Below are positions 23,201 to 34,376 of a stretch of 64,000 bases of DNA, piece after piece (position 1 is the stretch's first letter; each line of letters opens with the position of its first letter). The stretch lies in NCBI RefSeq assembly GCF_027943255.1, contig NC_072896.1, positions 49,750,501 through 49,814,500 of the forward strand, written 5' to 3'. Origin of the DNA: Anastrepha obliqua. Its lineage: Eukaryota; Arthropoda; Insecta; Diptera; Tephritidae. The translations under genes were made by a program, and so were the position numbers. The notes under the pieces were generated by a model. The model was not told the DNA's origin, did no database searches, and saw only the letters and a program-made list of their open reading frames with translations.

Positions 23201-26200
23201 CGGTGACAGAATTGACGTTTCGCTACCCGACCATGACGAGGTGAGAATAGCGATAACGTGGCTAAAGAACAACAAATCCGCGGGCGCCGACGGACTGCCG
23301 GCTGAGCTATTCAAACATGGCGGCGAGGAGCTGGTAAGGTGCATGCATCAGCTCCTATGCAAAATATGGTCGGATGAAAGCATGCCTGCCGATTGGAATT
23401 TAAGTGTGCTCCGTCCAATCCATAAGAAGGGCGATCCTGCAATCTGTGCCAATTATCGCGGGATTAGTCTTCTAAATATCGCCTATAAGGTTCTAGCGAG
23501 CGTATTGTGTGAAGCCCGTCGTCAACCAACTGATTGGACCTTATCAGTGTGACTTTAGACCGGGAAAGTCTTCCATCGACCAAATATTCACAATACACCA
23601 AATCTTGGAAAAGACCCATGAAATGAGAATCGACACACACCATCTTTTCGTCGATTTCAAAGCTGCATTCGACAGTACGGAAAGGAATTTCTTGGATGCC
23701 GCGACCTTGTATTGAAGGACTTCTCCGAGCCGAGGTTTCAGACAGGGCGACTCGCTGTCGTGTGACTTCTTTAACCTGATGTTGGAGAGCATCGTACGAG
23801 CCGCAGAACTTAAATGCACAATATTATATTTTATAAGAGCGTACAATTGCTGGCGTATGCCGATGATATTGACATCAGGTTTGCCATTGCCTGCCGACCG
23901 CTATTAGAAAAATGTTTTTCTTAATTTTGGTGTTTCACCGAGATTCGAACTAACGTTCTCTCGTTGAATTCCGAATGGTAATCACACACCAACCCATTCG
24001 GCTACGGCGGCCGCCAGATATAGGATCGCTTAATACAGGTAAAATGGGATATTTTTCACATTTAATTTTACTACATCTATTCACATATATCATGTAAAAA
24101 GTTTCAACATAAGCTATCCATTTATATTGGGTAGTCGAAAAAGTCTTTTCGTATTTTGTCAATAGATGTCGTTGGAGTCATCTATCTCCAGTGCTACCAA
24201 TCACATTGTGTCATATCATATGGTGTTAGAAAGGTGACATTTTAAGCTTCATTTAACCAAAAAAAATAAATTTGGTTAAGTTGAAAAAAAGTTATAACTG
24301 TTCAAAAATGAGTGAAAATAATCAAGAAATTCGCTATATTTTGAAATTTTGGTATAAAAAGGGAAGAATGCCACGCAAGCCACCAATGAAGTTTGTGAAG
24401 TTTACGGAGACGATGCTGTATCAGTTCGTGTAGCACAACAATGGTTCGCTCGCTTCCGTTCTGGAAATTTCGATGTGAAAGATGCACCTTGCTCCGGTCG
24501 ACCTATCGTTGAAAAAGTCGATGAAATTATGGAAAAGATTGACCAGGACCGTCACATAAGCTGCCATTACATCGCCAAGGCACTAAACATTCATCATCAA
24601 ACGGTTTTGAACCATTTAAAAATGCTGGTTACAAAAAGAAGCTCGATGTTTGGGTACCACATGAATTGTCTGTGAAAAATTTAATGGACCGAATTATCAT
24701 CTGCGATTCTTTGCTGAAACGAAATGAAACCGAACCATTTCTGAAGCGAATGGTAACAGGAGACGAAAAGTGGATCAAATACGACAATAATGTGCGAAAA
24801 AGATCATGGTGAAGGGTGGTCTCAAAGCTAGGATTGACGCCTCGAAAGGTTATGCTGTGTGTTTGGTGGGATTGGAAAGGAATCATCCACTATGAACTGC
24901 TCCAGCCTGCTCGAACGATTGATTCTACTCTTTACTGTCAACAACTGATGAGATTGAAGCAAGCAATCGAAAAAAAAAAACGGCCAGAACTGATCAGCAG
25001 AAAGGGCGTCGTCTTCCATCAGGACAACGCTAGGCCACACACATCTTTGATGACTCGGCAAAAACTGGGAGAGTTTGGCTGGGAAGTTTTGATGCATCCA
25101 CCATATAGCCCTGATCTTGCACCATCGGACTACCATTTGTTTCGGTCAATGCAGAACTCCCTTAATGGAGTAAAGTTGGCTTCACGAGAAGCCTGTGAAA
25201 ATTACTTGTCGCAGTTTTTCGCCGAGAAGCCACAAATGTTTTACACTGATGGAATAAAGTCTCTAGAAGAAAAATGGCAAAAGGTGGTCGACCAAAATGG
25301 TACATATTTGGTTTAATAAAGTTTATTATAAATATTATATAAAAAAAAAATGAGTTGAAGTTTGATTAGAAATACGAAAAGACTTTTTCGACTACCCAAT
25401 ATACCATATGTTTCAACTTTTTTCTATGACTATAAAGACTAAAAACAGGTATGACTAAATTTTGCTCTCCGTATTTATATAACGTCGAAATTTCGACGTA
25501 TGGGCGATCCTAGTATAAATTTATTGTTACCCTTTATTCGATATATCACCAAGTTGTACTTACTCATGCAATGTAAACTACCCCTAAAAAAGCCTTAAAG
25601 GTATAAAGCTCGAGCTAAAGGCCTTAGTAGCCAGCGCTCTTATTAAATTTTAGTGAATTGGTTATTTATAATTACTGCTCTTATAAATAAAAATAAATAT
25701 TTCCACTTACCTAACAAGAATATAGCATCATTAATTAGCAAATTAATGAATCTGAGAAATAGTGGCGGTTCAATAGCCTCCATATTTTGCTCTGCTTCTA
25801 AAGCTAATGTCTTAAAACATTGTATGTGTTCCTCTTTGGTCCATAAGTACTCCATAATAGCATACATGGGACGACGATAATTGAATTTTTGTTCGAATTG
25901 CACCGATTGACCGGTCATTTCGATGCTTACAAAAACATTCAACAAACTGCGCACCACCTTCAAACGATCCACATTATTGTCGAACACATGTGTTATAAAT
26001 GAACTACGCATACTTCCAGAAATTTGTTTGGGCAACAGAAACTCCAGCGCCTCAGCTAATTTGGCACGTAGATGTGGATTTTTAACAAGCTCTGCGCTAC
26101 CCATAAATAAAACTATCATCTTAAATAGAGCATCATGTGATGAATGATAAAGCTCGATGAATTGACCGGGCGGGAAATGTCGGCTAAAACTTAAATACGC

Positions 26201-29200
26201 AACTATATTGTCGATAACATTCTCTGGTACTGACTTCAAATATGGCGGTACGAATTCACATTTGTCGGGTATGGGACGTTGCTTGCATGAGTGCGGCGCA
26301 AAGTCTAGCTTAGACATGGCAGCCTTAAATTCCTCCTCTGTAACCAAGGTGATTTCTGTCAGCCAAATGGCAGAGGCTTCGAAGAACTTAAGTATGTGTG
26401 TGTCATTTTTGGGTTCCATTAGACCATTGCGCATGCACAGGTATTGCTGCATTTGTTCTTTAAGCATACGCAACATAGTTTTAGCTAAATCATTGTTGGG
26501 ATCGCTTTGAGCGACATCGTGATAGGCAGTTTGTAAATTATGCAACTCACGAGTCATGCGAGAATAGCGTTCAATGCATGCGCGGTAACCAAGCTCGAAT
26601 GCTTTGTGTGTCATGTAGAACAATTCCGTAACGAAATTGAATTTTTCACCAACGACACGTGTTTCATTCTCCTCAGTGGGCAACAAACAGGTCTCCTCTG
26701 TGGCTTTCAGCATGCTCACTTGTTTCACTGCACGATCCTCGTCTGCTACAGCACAATAAGTTGGATCTACAAGTAAAACCTGAAAAAAAAATTAAGTCAA
26801 AGTTTAAACCGTGGTGAAGGAGTTTAAAAAAAAAAACCATAACGTCGTTAGATAAAAACAATAAGAGATGGCAAGAATATGAATTAAGGTAGAATTTGTT
26901 TTAAAAATACAGATTTCTTTCCCGAGCGCTTTAGATATTGAATCTACGAATAAGTTGTTGTTGTTGTGGTTGCACTTCAAAACACTTCGCCAAGAGCAGT
27001 GAAGTTATCGGTCGACGTCGTATATCTTATCCAACGAAAATCCACAAAATTCCCTATAGAAGACACACTGAAGGGTCATACGACATACCACACCAACAAC
27101 AACCACATTCTGTTAACAATCAACATCAACGGATGTGTTTTTGATCGCTCTTGAAAAGTGATGAAATTCATTATTACATTTAATATCTATTGGCAAATTG
27201 CATATTAGAAAAAACTTGGATACAAAAATTGAGCGAAAGGGCGCAAAATATATACTTATACATAATTATATTAAAAATAACTGAATAAATAAATATTCTT
27301 AAAGTAAATAAATAAAACAAACAAAGTGCAAATAAAACAAAGTGAAATTCAAATCAGTAGCAGTTGCATTTGTCTTTCCAAAAGTAGCGGATTACTACTG
27401 AGAGCAATGTCGGAGTGCGGAAGATGCCGAAAAGGATTCAGAGGAGAAACAGGTGTATGCTGTGAAGGTTCAAGTGCCTTTTTTACGGTTCATGTGCAAC
27501 GACTGCATTACATATATATCTAATGTTGATGATGCCCTAAAAGAAATGCTCAAAGTAGCAGAGACCAACAGAGTCAACATAAAAGAACAAAAAGATCATA
27601 TTGAGAAACTGCTAAGTGAGCACAACAAAGAAATTAAACTGTTGGTGAATGGCATTAAAAAAACAAACCAATAGAAATTAGAAATTATAAAAAGAGTAGA
27701 GCCTGTGCAATGTTAATAAGGAGCAAATAACAAAAGTAGATAATTTAACTAGCTTTAAAAGGTATACCTCCTATTATTGTTAAGCCAACAAATAAACAAA
27801 CGGTTATAAACACTAGGGTTGATCTTAACAAAATTGATGCCTCAAACATGAAAATTGATAGGGTATTAAATAAGCATAATGGTTAGGTGGTAATAAACGC
27901 TAATATTGTTATAGAGAAACAAAAAATTGAATCAGCTTTAACCAACAACCTCAATAAAGTAGTGTATAATATCACAGAAGCAAAAATGAATAGTCCAAAA
28001 ATACTGGTAACGCGTATGAATGCTGAATATAAAGAAACGGAGCTAATAAATAAAATTAAAATTCAAAATAGCTTCCTAAATCCTGCTAACTTAAGGGGGG
28101 AAGCTGGTCTAGAATTTTGAAAAAATCGAAAAATTTTTTTTTGTCTTAAAAGGTGTTTTAGGGTCTTAGAAATAATATACCAAATGAGGGATGCCAGCAA
28201 AAATGTCTAAATGCACAAATTTTTCATTCGACGGCAGTGCCTCGCAGGTATGCCCCGAACGCTACTTACAACTTTAAACGCGTTTTTCTCGAAATCACTT
28301 TTTTTAAACTGGCCGAAGACATAACTCGAACAAATCTTTACCGATTCTTACGAAATTTTGACAATACATTCGAAATACCTTTCTCCGGAGACGTACGTAG
28401 GATTTTTTATTTATATTACATAGTTTTTTTTTTAATCAACAATTTTATGTCGTTCTTTATAGTGAAAATTGTAACTAAATTGTAACTTTTTGTTCAAACG
28501 TGCACCATTTCGCGAAAAAACAAAATATCGAAAAAATCCTACGTACGTCTCTTTCTGTTGTTATATAGAAACTAAAAAAAATTTATTTTTTGATCCAGGA
28601 CAAAAATTAAGGAGTTACGTCTTCGGCAATGGACCCACTAGAAAAAAAAGGCGCCTTAGGAGAACTGCTGGACAGCGGCCATTTTGAAATTAATTCAGAC
28701 GAAAAATTTTGTATTTGTACCATGAAAGCTATATTATTAAACCTATTTCACAGATTTTAGATTGATTTCTTTGTTGAGTCAAAATAAATTCATAAAATAT
28801 GCCCATTTTTTGCGCTCTAGACCAGCTTCCCCCCTTAAAATGCATTAAAATTTTTTGTTTTGAAACCAACCTGGTTCGTCACCACAAACTCAATATTCAA
28901 TTTAACAGAGCAAATGAACTTCGAAGAGTAGCAACTGTAATCAGCGGTCGGGTACTGAGATATTGGTCGGGTTATTCATCGATTGGACAGATCCAACAAC
29001 AACACATTCAGGAGACCTAGGTTGAGTGACGCGGCGGGTGGAATAATACCTACTCTACCTAGAGGAGAGCAAAATCTCAGAAGCAGCTGGCAAACTTGTC
29101 GGAAAGCTGAACGGCATACTAGAGCGAGAGAAGAGATACGATCAACCTGTCACTGCACCTGCGGCACCCCAATCACTACAGGCAGGACAGAAAGAGAGTT

Positions 29201-31579
29201 GCATCTGCGCTGGCATATGTGATTGGAAGAAAGCGTTAAGACCTGCGCCCACCACACTGAGAGGACTTATCCCGTGTGGATCAGTGGAAACTGAAAAAAC
29301 CTTCAAGGCGATTAGATTGATTTTAAATAGATAAAGTTGGGCCTTTATTTAGGATTGAGCTGAGAGGCGGAAATGTGTAACTGTATATATTCATGAAGGT
29401 ACAAAGCTTTTTTCAAGATTTAAGGATACCTACGAGGTTATCCCCATTACAAAAGAAGTCATCATCTTTTTTTTATAGTTTGCTTGTAGTGTTCTAAGAC
29501 CGCTAGTAAAATATTGATAATTTTCCTCAGAAATCTTATAGACTTCCCCTGCCTCAGAGCTCTGTTCGGAATCTTAATATTCCCACATTTTTAATAAACC
29601 GTTAATAAAATATATGCCTTGAGTTTTGTCATGTTAAAAGAAGATTTAAGTGTAAACATTTCTAATAAAATTCTCGTAATGTTTCGCATATAAATTGAAC
29701 TGAATATGAAAAAATCGTTCGCTATTTGGCAGAGGGTCATTGATATTTCTTCTATGTTGCGTATATCATATATTAAATACTAATGTACTCAAAAAACTGC
29801 CCAGTGGGATTAACCTATAACTTTGACAAATTCACAGAATCTTAAGTGGATTCGTACCCGGCGGACGGATTCATAGTGCTACGGCGGACGCCGAAAATGA
29901 TCCGAGGTTAAAATGTGTTTACTATTTATGAAATTAACAATCAGCTATTATATTAGTAATTTTGACAAAAGCAGATCTGTCAAAAACTCTGAATGTGTTT
30001 ATCCTTTTTTATCAAGTGAAAAATTCTAATGAGCCTCTAAAAATATAAAATAATGTTTTGTCAACATCGATTTGCACTTACCACTATTGAGGAAAGAATT
30101 TTCAACATATCTTACTATATATATATATATATATTTAGACTTTCGTGTGTACTCCTAGCCACCAAACCAGCCTACGTCCTATTTTAGTTAAAGATGTGAG
30201 ATGGGTATGATGGGCAGGGTATACGAAATGATAAGCAGTCTTGCAGCAGATGGATTTTATGCTTTCTGACCAACTGAATGCGAAACTTTTTATTATAATG
30301 TGTAGTCAGGCCATTGACCTAACGCTTTGATATATAAATAACAAAAAACAATGTCAATGCGCTTACCTTCATGGTGGGCTCACACAATGGAGTACAAAGC
30401 CGCAGCAGCACAGCTGTTAAGCCAATCATAAACGAGTCACTAGCATTTTGATTAACTACCTGCTCAAAGGGTAAGTTAATATTGCTCCATAAATGGCCTC
30501 GCGATGTATTTGCATGCAAACAATTAGAAATCCATTGTAAAGTTTTTTTTTTGGTGGTTGGGCTTAAAACTAATAATTGTTTGATGAGATTAAAAATTGA
30601 GTCCTGATGTATGGCCATAAGTTGCCACAGCGATGGGTCAGAGTGCTGAGTCTCCAAACTAATTTCTCCAAAGAATTCATAAGGTCCATTTGATTTTTTA
30701 GGCATAATTGACAGACAAAGCAATTGGCCCAGCAATGTATCCATATACTCACTACCTGCAGTGGGAACATAAATTTAGTAAATCGGAAAAATATATATTT
30801 CATATTTATAAACCTTTGGCATTCGGATTGGGTGTGGTATAATCGATGAACACTTCTCCTAACTGAGGCACACGCTTGTCTCGCACAAAGAAACCCAAGA
30901 TCCAGAAAGTGATCTTTTTAATTGTTATGAGGCTAACATTAGTTAACTGTTTTTGTACTTCAGCCAACATTGGATAAAATATCGCTTTTAAAGCTCCCAG
31001 CGCTTCAATTTGATCATCTTCAGCAATTACTTTTATCACTGTTTGTACAAAAAAGTCTTGCGTTGTCACATCACTTGAATGAGAGTGTTCCATTACATCT
31101 AACCACTGAGCAGACAAATTTTGGTTTGAAAATAATTCTGGCTGGCGTGTACAAGTACTCGCGTTAATGAGTATAATATTTCGTATTTTTTCACAATCAT
31201 CTTTTTGTTCAGGTAATTCCGACTTCGCTTGTTCGCATGCCATGAATGCACGGTGTAGGTAACAAATCGCCCGAGTTTCAGTAGCTTCATCATCTGCGAC
31301 GCCTCCTCTGGGCGCCACCAGATATTCATGAGGGTTGTTGAGCATCAACCGCTCAAAGATAGCATGGCCAAGTAAATCCTCATTTACTGTCGACTCATCG
31401 TCCATGGTTACTATTGTATCAGCCATGGAAATTAGTGTGCGTCCATTCGAAGCACTGGATGTTGCACCTTTACGCAATGTAAAGAGTAGAATACGCTCTA
31501 GCAGCTCCTGATTGAAACCACTTTCCTTTTCTGACTCGTTTAATAATGCGGCGAAGGGATTTGACTCAGCCTCTGCCAT
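20256..31579 (-). CDS. Ube4A: Ubiquitin conjugation factor E4 A (U-box E3/E4)
   Basis: Four predicted minus-strand exons, 31579-30814, 30755-30367, 26779-25711 and 21058-20256, give 1008 residues (human UBE4A about 1066). All junctions are GT-AG and the phases 1, 0 and 1 match. The N-terminus [17 protein letters not shown] resembles the NPFAAL start of UBE4A. The long middle is the Ufd2 core that binds partner proteins and extends ubiquitin chains. The C-terminal U-box (residues about 933-1002) is intact: [19 protein letters not shown], then [20 protein letters not shown] and an [13 protein letters not shown] helix. The U-box resembles UBE4A more than UBE4B. The gene acts in ubiquitin-proteasome turnover. 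Introns of 58, 3587 and 4652 bp hold transposons, but all exons remain open. Confidence 0.93.
22150..22265 (-). mobile_element. Jockey-like LINE fragment
   Basis: The minus strand matches a piece of the Jockey-like remnant at about 55090-55190 (shared sense CATTCGxCGGxxGATxxTTA and SRPPNA-type protein sequence: NSRPPNAG here, SSRPPNAV there). Confidence 0.5.
22465..23875 (+). mobile_element. Non-LTR retrotransposon (LINE) endonuclease/RT remnant
   Basis: Broken ORF2 of a LINE in the plus sense, opposite to the host gene. Endonuclease motifs [14 protein letters not shown] (about 22640-22690) and [13 protein letters not shown] (about 22880) are followed by reverse-transcriptase motifs: [51 protein letters not shown] and [13 protein letters not shown], then [16 protein letters not shown]. 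It stops near a degraded YADD-type motif where a SINE begins. Stops and frame shifts show it is dead. The same family recurs at 52150-52960. Confidence 0.85.
23876..24015 (-). repeat. tRNA-headed SINE, copy C (truncated)
   Basis: The head half only (reverse complement): CCGCCGTAGCCGAATGGGTT through the B box to the GCAATGGCAAACC region. It abuts the LINE remnant on its left. Confidence 0.8.
24127..25399 (+). mobile_element. Mariner transposon with intact ends, broken transposase
   Basis: About 1273 bp with near-perfect terminal inverted repeats (TTGGGTAGTCGAAAAAGTC and its complement at the right), flanked by TA duplications at 24125-24126 and 25400-25401. The transposase runs in the plus sense from an ATG at 24308. 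Helix-turn-helix sequence, [28 protein letters not shown] (first catalytic Asp), [12 protein letters not shown] (second) and [15 protein letters not shown] (third, mariner D-D-34-D type) are all visible. At least three frame changes separate them (near 24360, 24640 and 24810), so it is non-autonomous. The C-terminal 166 residues remain open (24816-25316). It lies in Ube4A intron 3 in the opposite sense to the gene. Confidence 0.93.
27400..28090 (+). mobile_element. LINE ORF1 (gag-like) remnant
   Basis: Starts [20 protein letters not shown], a cysteine pattern like the PHD/zinc-finger start of some LINE ORF1 proteins, then a coiled-coil-like segment ([20 protein letters not shown]). After several stops comes an RRM-like gag part: [28 protein letters not shown] and [19 protein letters not shown]. 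It is interrupted by the palindromic element at 28091 and non-functional. Confidence 0.65.
28095..28834. mobile_element. Palindromic element with TTAA target duplication
   Basis: About 740 bp. Ends are perfect 19-bp inverted repeats, GGGGGGAAGCTGGTCTAGA at 28095-28113 and its complement at 28816-28834, each flanked by TTAA (28091-28094 and 28835-28838). The halves pair further inward, for example AGACGTACGTAGGATTTTTT near 28389 with AAATCCTACGTACGTCTC near 28535, and GCCGAAGAC with GTCTTCGGC. No coding capacity was found. It is inserted into the LINE ORF1 remnant. TTAA duplications point to the piggyBac or Kolobok groups. Confidence 0.8.
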
Positions 31580-32895
31580 GGTGAAAGCAAAAATTATATT
31601 TACAGAGAAGCTAAAGGGAAAACACTTTTCGTTCTTTCCAGGCAAAAATCACAACTTTTTTATTTCACTACGACAAGGAAGTGTCAAACCCGATTCGGGT
31701 TGCCTTGCTGAAAAGAAAAATAATAGAGAAAAGAAAAATAGAAGGGAAATCAGCTGTTTGGGGTCTTAAAGTTTCTGTGATACATTGTAATTTCAAAATT
31801 GAAACTATTGAATAATTAATTTTATATACATCATTCAAACATCGAAAAAATAAGCAAATTCATTAAAACTATCGAAATGACAATATAACAAATAATCCAG
31901 ACACCCACAAAGGACACAGAGCTGATGGCCTCTGCAGCCAATGCTCAAACATAATTTTAGTACTGGTATTCATACCAGTCACTAAATAATAATAATAATA
32001 ATAAATATATACATGCATTAAGTTAAGGTAAATGCTGAATTAATGTGTAGATATAAATATGTAAGATATACAAAAAAACCCAATTTTTTAATATACATAA
32101 CTAAAGACGACTCTCCGTTTCATTACAAATAAGAATCTAAGCACGTAAAATAAAAATATAAATTAGCACATAATAAATTTAAAAAATGCATTTCATATTT
32201 TCTGACGATTTTGTCGTTTTGACATCAAAACAAAGTTCATAAAAGAATATTTACTTTTGATGCACTATACGTCCCAGTTCCATGAGATACCTTGGGACGA
32301 TTTTCATTAGTATCTTGTGTGTTATTGTGTAATTCATTTACGTGGGTCGTTTTTTAAACGTGGCGAGAGCCCCTCTATGTCTACCATTAAGGTGCATATG
32401 TTGAATGATTTTGAGCCATATTAATTTAATCTATGCAAGTGTTAAAATTACTTTCGCTTTAAACTTTGATTGGTTTGCAATCTTCTAACTTTAGATATTA
32501 TTAACGAAAATTTGGAGTAAGTTTTTGGATAATTGGATTTATTTTGGAAAATGTTTATTCCTTTGAAATATAGGAGATGAGATATCCGAGTCAATTTTAA
32601 AAGTTTGCTTCATTTGTTATATCACGAGGAGGTATGTAAACATTGCATTACAAATTCAATAACAACCGCTTTTCTCATCTTTCATGTCTTGCATTCTTAA
32701 AAACGAGCGTTTATTTATTATTAAAGTCAACCATACAACCATGGGTTATTTTTACAATGATTGATCTTAAGAATGCTTTACATAATTAAAGCGGAGATAA
32801 AAGAATTAATAGTAAAATCAAAATTAAAATTAAAATTACAGCTAGCGGTAAAGAAGTTGAAGTTGGAGAAGGTATTAAAAAAAGGTAAAAATAGT
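31580..32895. other. Upstream of Ube4A; intergenic
   Basis: The Ube4A promoter and 5' UTR should lie just right of 31579. A (TAA)n microsatellite lies at about 31985-32010. No other gene or repeat boundary was recognised. Confidence 0.45.
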
Positions 32896-33123
32896 CACCC
32901 CTATTATGGTATCCGCCGGATGGTTGCGGAGGGAGTTATACTCGATCCGACAGTATTCGGTATCATAATAAACGTCGGATAAGGCAGATGCGGATCGATA
33001 ATGTGGTTTACGGATCGATTAAAAAAAATGGCATTACCAACACCGCATTCAATTCGCGTTTCAAACAAATTTACTCGTTTCTCATCCGCAGGTCATTGTG
33101 TTGCGGATATTATTATAATAAAG

Positions 33124-33660
33124 ATGGAGAGCAATAAAATGTAAGAAAAAACATTTTTATTTGTTTTTTTTCGGATTATATATATTGGCAAAATTTATAC
33201 AAATGGCAAAATTTATATTTTTTAGGAAACATACAACCACCAGAGAGCAATTTAAAGGATTAATATCTCGTATGAAGGAGTGTCCCGATATTGCAAAAAA
33301 TTTTACCAGAAGTGCTCCTAACGAGGTAGAGCAATTTTGGGAGAGTGTGCGTGAGGAACTGAATTCATTAGGGCCTCCATCGAAGAGTATTTCAGAATGG
33401 AAAAAGGTTTGTTGATAATTCAAAAGTTCATTGAGAATATAAGTACTTATTTGCGTTTTAATTAAAGGTTTGGTCAGATTTAAAATCAGCAGTAAAGAAA
33501 AAGCTGGCGCACAATAAAAGGGAATTACAAGCAACTGGTGGAGGCGAAAATAGGGAACTACCTTTATCGTCGCTAGAAGAAGATGTTGCTGCTCTAGTGG
33601 GCCTAAACGACTGTGTTGGGGGCACTACAAATACAAAAGAGTTTGGGAAAGGTGCAAATT
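33124..33660 (+). pseudogene. Harbinger Myb/SANT-like DNA-binding protein (ORF1), truncated
   Basis: Exons 33124-33140, 33226-33406 and 33468 to about 33640 join in frame with GT-AG borders. They begin MESNKM and run through TTREQFKGLISRMKECPDIA, FWESVREELNSLGPPSKSIS and EWKKVWSDLKSAVKKKLAHN to RELQATGGG, the conserved pattern of the Myb/SANT-like accessory protein of Harbinger elements. That protein helps move the transposase to the nucleus and onto DNA. The C-terminal third is lost at the deletion joint, where the frame reads into antisense transposase DNA. Confidence 0.8.
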
Positions 33661-34184
33661 GTCTCCAGCAGGTTTCAAAATTTTTATGTGGGTGCCATCT
33701 ACGCACATCACTATGCCGGGAATTCTTGTTTTTCCAAAAAAATATCTTTCGGCTTCAAGCTCTTCAGTCTCGGTCATTGCCAAGCTTATCCATCTGGGGC
33801 ATAGTGTTGCCTCTAAAATATTAAAACTTCTGACAGTACTATGGACACTGTGGACTGCGCCATGCCAATATTAAAATCTTACCCAGTACCATTTTGATAA
33901 CCCCCTTCAGCAAGACAGGCTTCTAGTTTGAGCTCTGGCGATATCGACCATGTTTTAATATGTGAAGAACATATTGGAAAGCTATCTTATTAAGGCGGAA
34001 TTGCTTAACAAATCTACAAGAGGAGTTCACATAAATTTTCGTCAATTGTCCTTAAAAAGTGAACTTACACATCATCAGGCAACTGGAACACGTCGACAGC
34101 ATTATCCCTTACTTTTTTCCGGGTTCGTCTTGCATCATTGCTTGTACTTTCATTAAAATCTATATAAAACGCTATTGAATTCAT
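33620..34184 (-). pseudogene. Harbinger (HARBI1-type) transposase, truncated
   Basis: The minus strand starts at the ATG at 34184 (MNSIAFYIDFNE, then DVFQLPDD). A probable exon follows after TCTTGTAG| with FVKQFRLNKIAFQYVL. The main piece reads GMAQSTVSIVLSEVLNILEA (helix-turn-helix), LCPRWISLAMTETEELEAER and IPGIVMCVDGTHIKI, the DDE_Tnp_4 first-Asp motif. It ends soon after at KPAGDN. The second Asp and the Glu are absent, so it cannot be active. Confidence 0.85.
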
Positions 34185-34376
34185 TTTACACACTTAACAA
34201 ATATTTATATATTTTTGAAATTTTTGCACAGCTGATTATGCTGATAACACAGTTCCCGGATTGTAATGCAGTGCATCCGTCGGTAACAATAATGCCATTT
34301 TAGTGAAAAAGTGAATCGAGTGCGGATCGAGTTAACTCCCGCCGCATATCATCCGACGTTTATCATAATAGGCATG

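Larger units (their letters stand above)
21059..25710 (-). other. Ube4A: Ube4A intron 3, transposon-filled
   Basis: The donor TTGTTAG|GTAAGT and acceptor ATCTTCAG| define it. It contains a Jockey-like scrap, LINE endonuclease/RT remains, a SINE and a mariner, in that left-to-right order. About 21070-22140 is plain AT-rich DNA with a short near-duplicate segment (21190-21260 and 21290-21370). Confidence 0.8.
26780..30366 (-). other. Ube4A: Ube4A intron 2, transposon-filled
   Basis: Donor ATGAAG|GTAAGC and acceptor TTTTTTTTCAG|. It holds a LINE ORF1 relic, a palindromic TTAA-flanked element and, at about 28985-29290, a short segment that may be further retroelement debris (plus-sense [15 protein letters not shown], not recognised). 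From 29340 to 30366 only AT-rich sequence was seen. Confidence 0.75.
32896..34376. mobile_element. Internally deleted Harbinger (PIF) transposon
   Basis: Terminal inverted repeats of roughly 150 bp start CACCCCTATTATGG on the left and, reading inward from the right, CATGCCTATTATGA. Both flanks show AGT, a possible 3-bp target duplication. Two genes point at each other: a Myb-like ORF1 on plus and a HARBI1-type transposase on minus. The transposase lacks everything after its first catalytic motif, and about 1 kb of a usual element appears missing. It is therefore non-autonomous. Confidence 0.85.
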
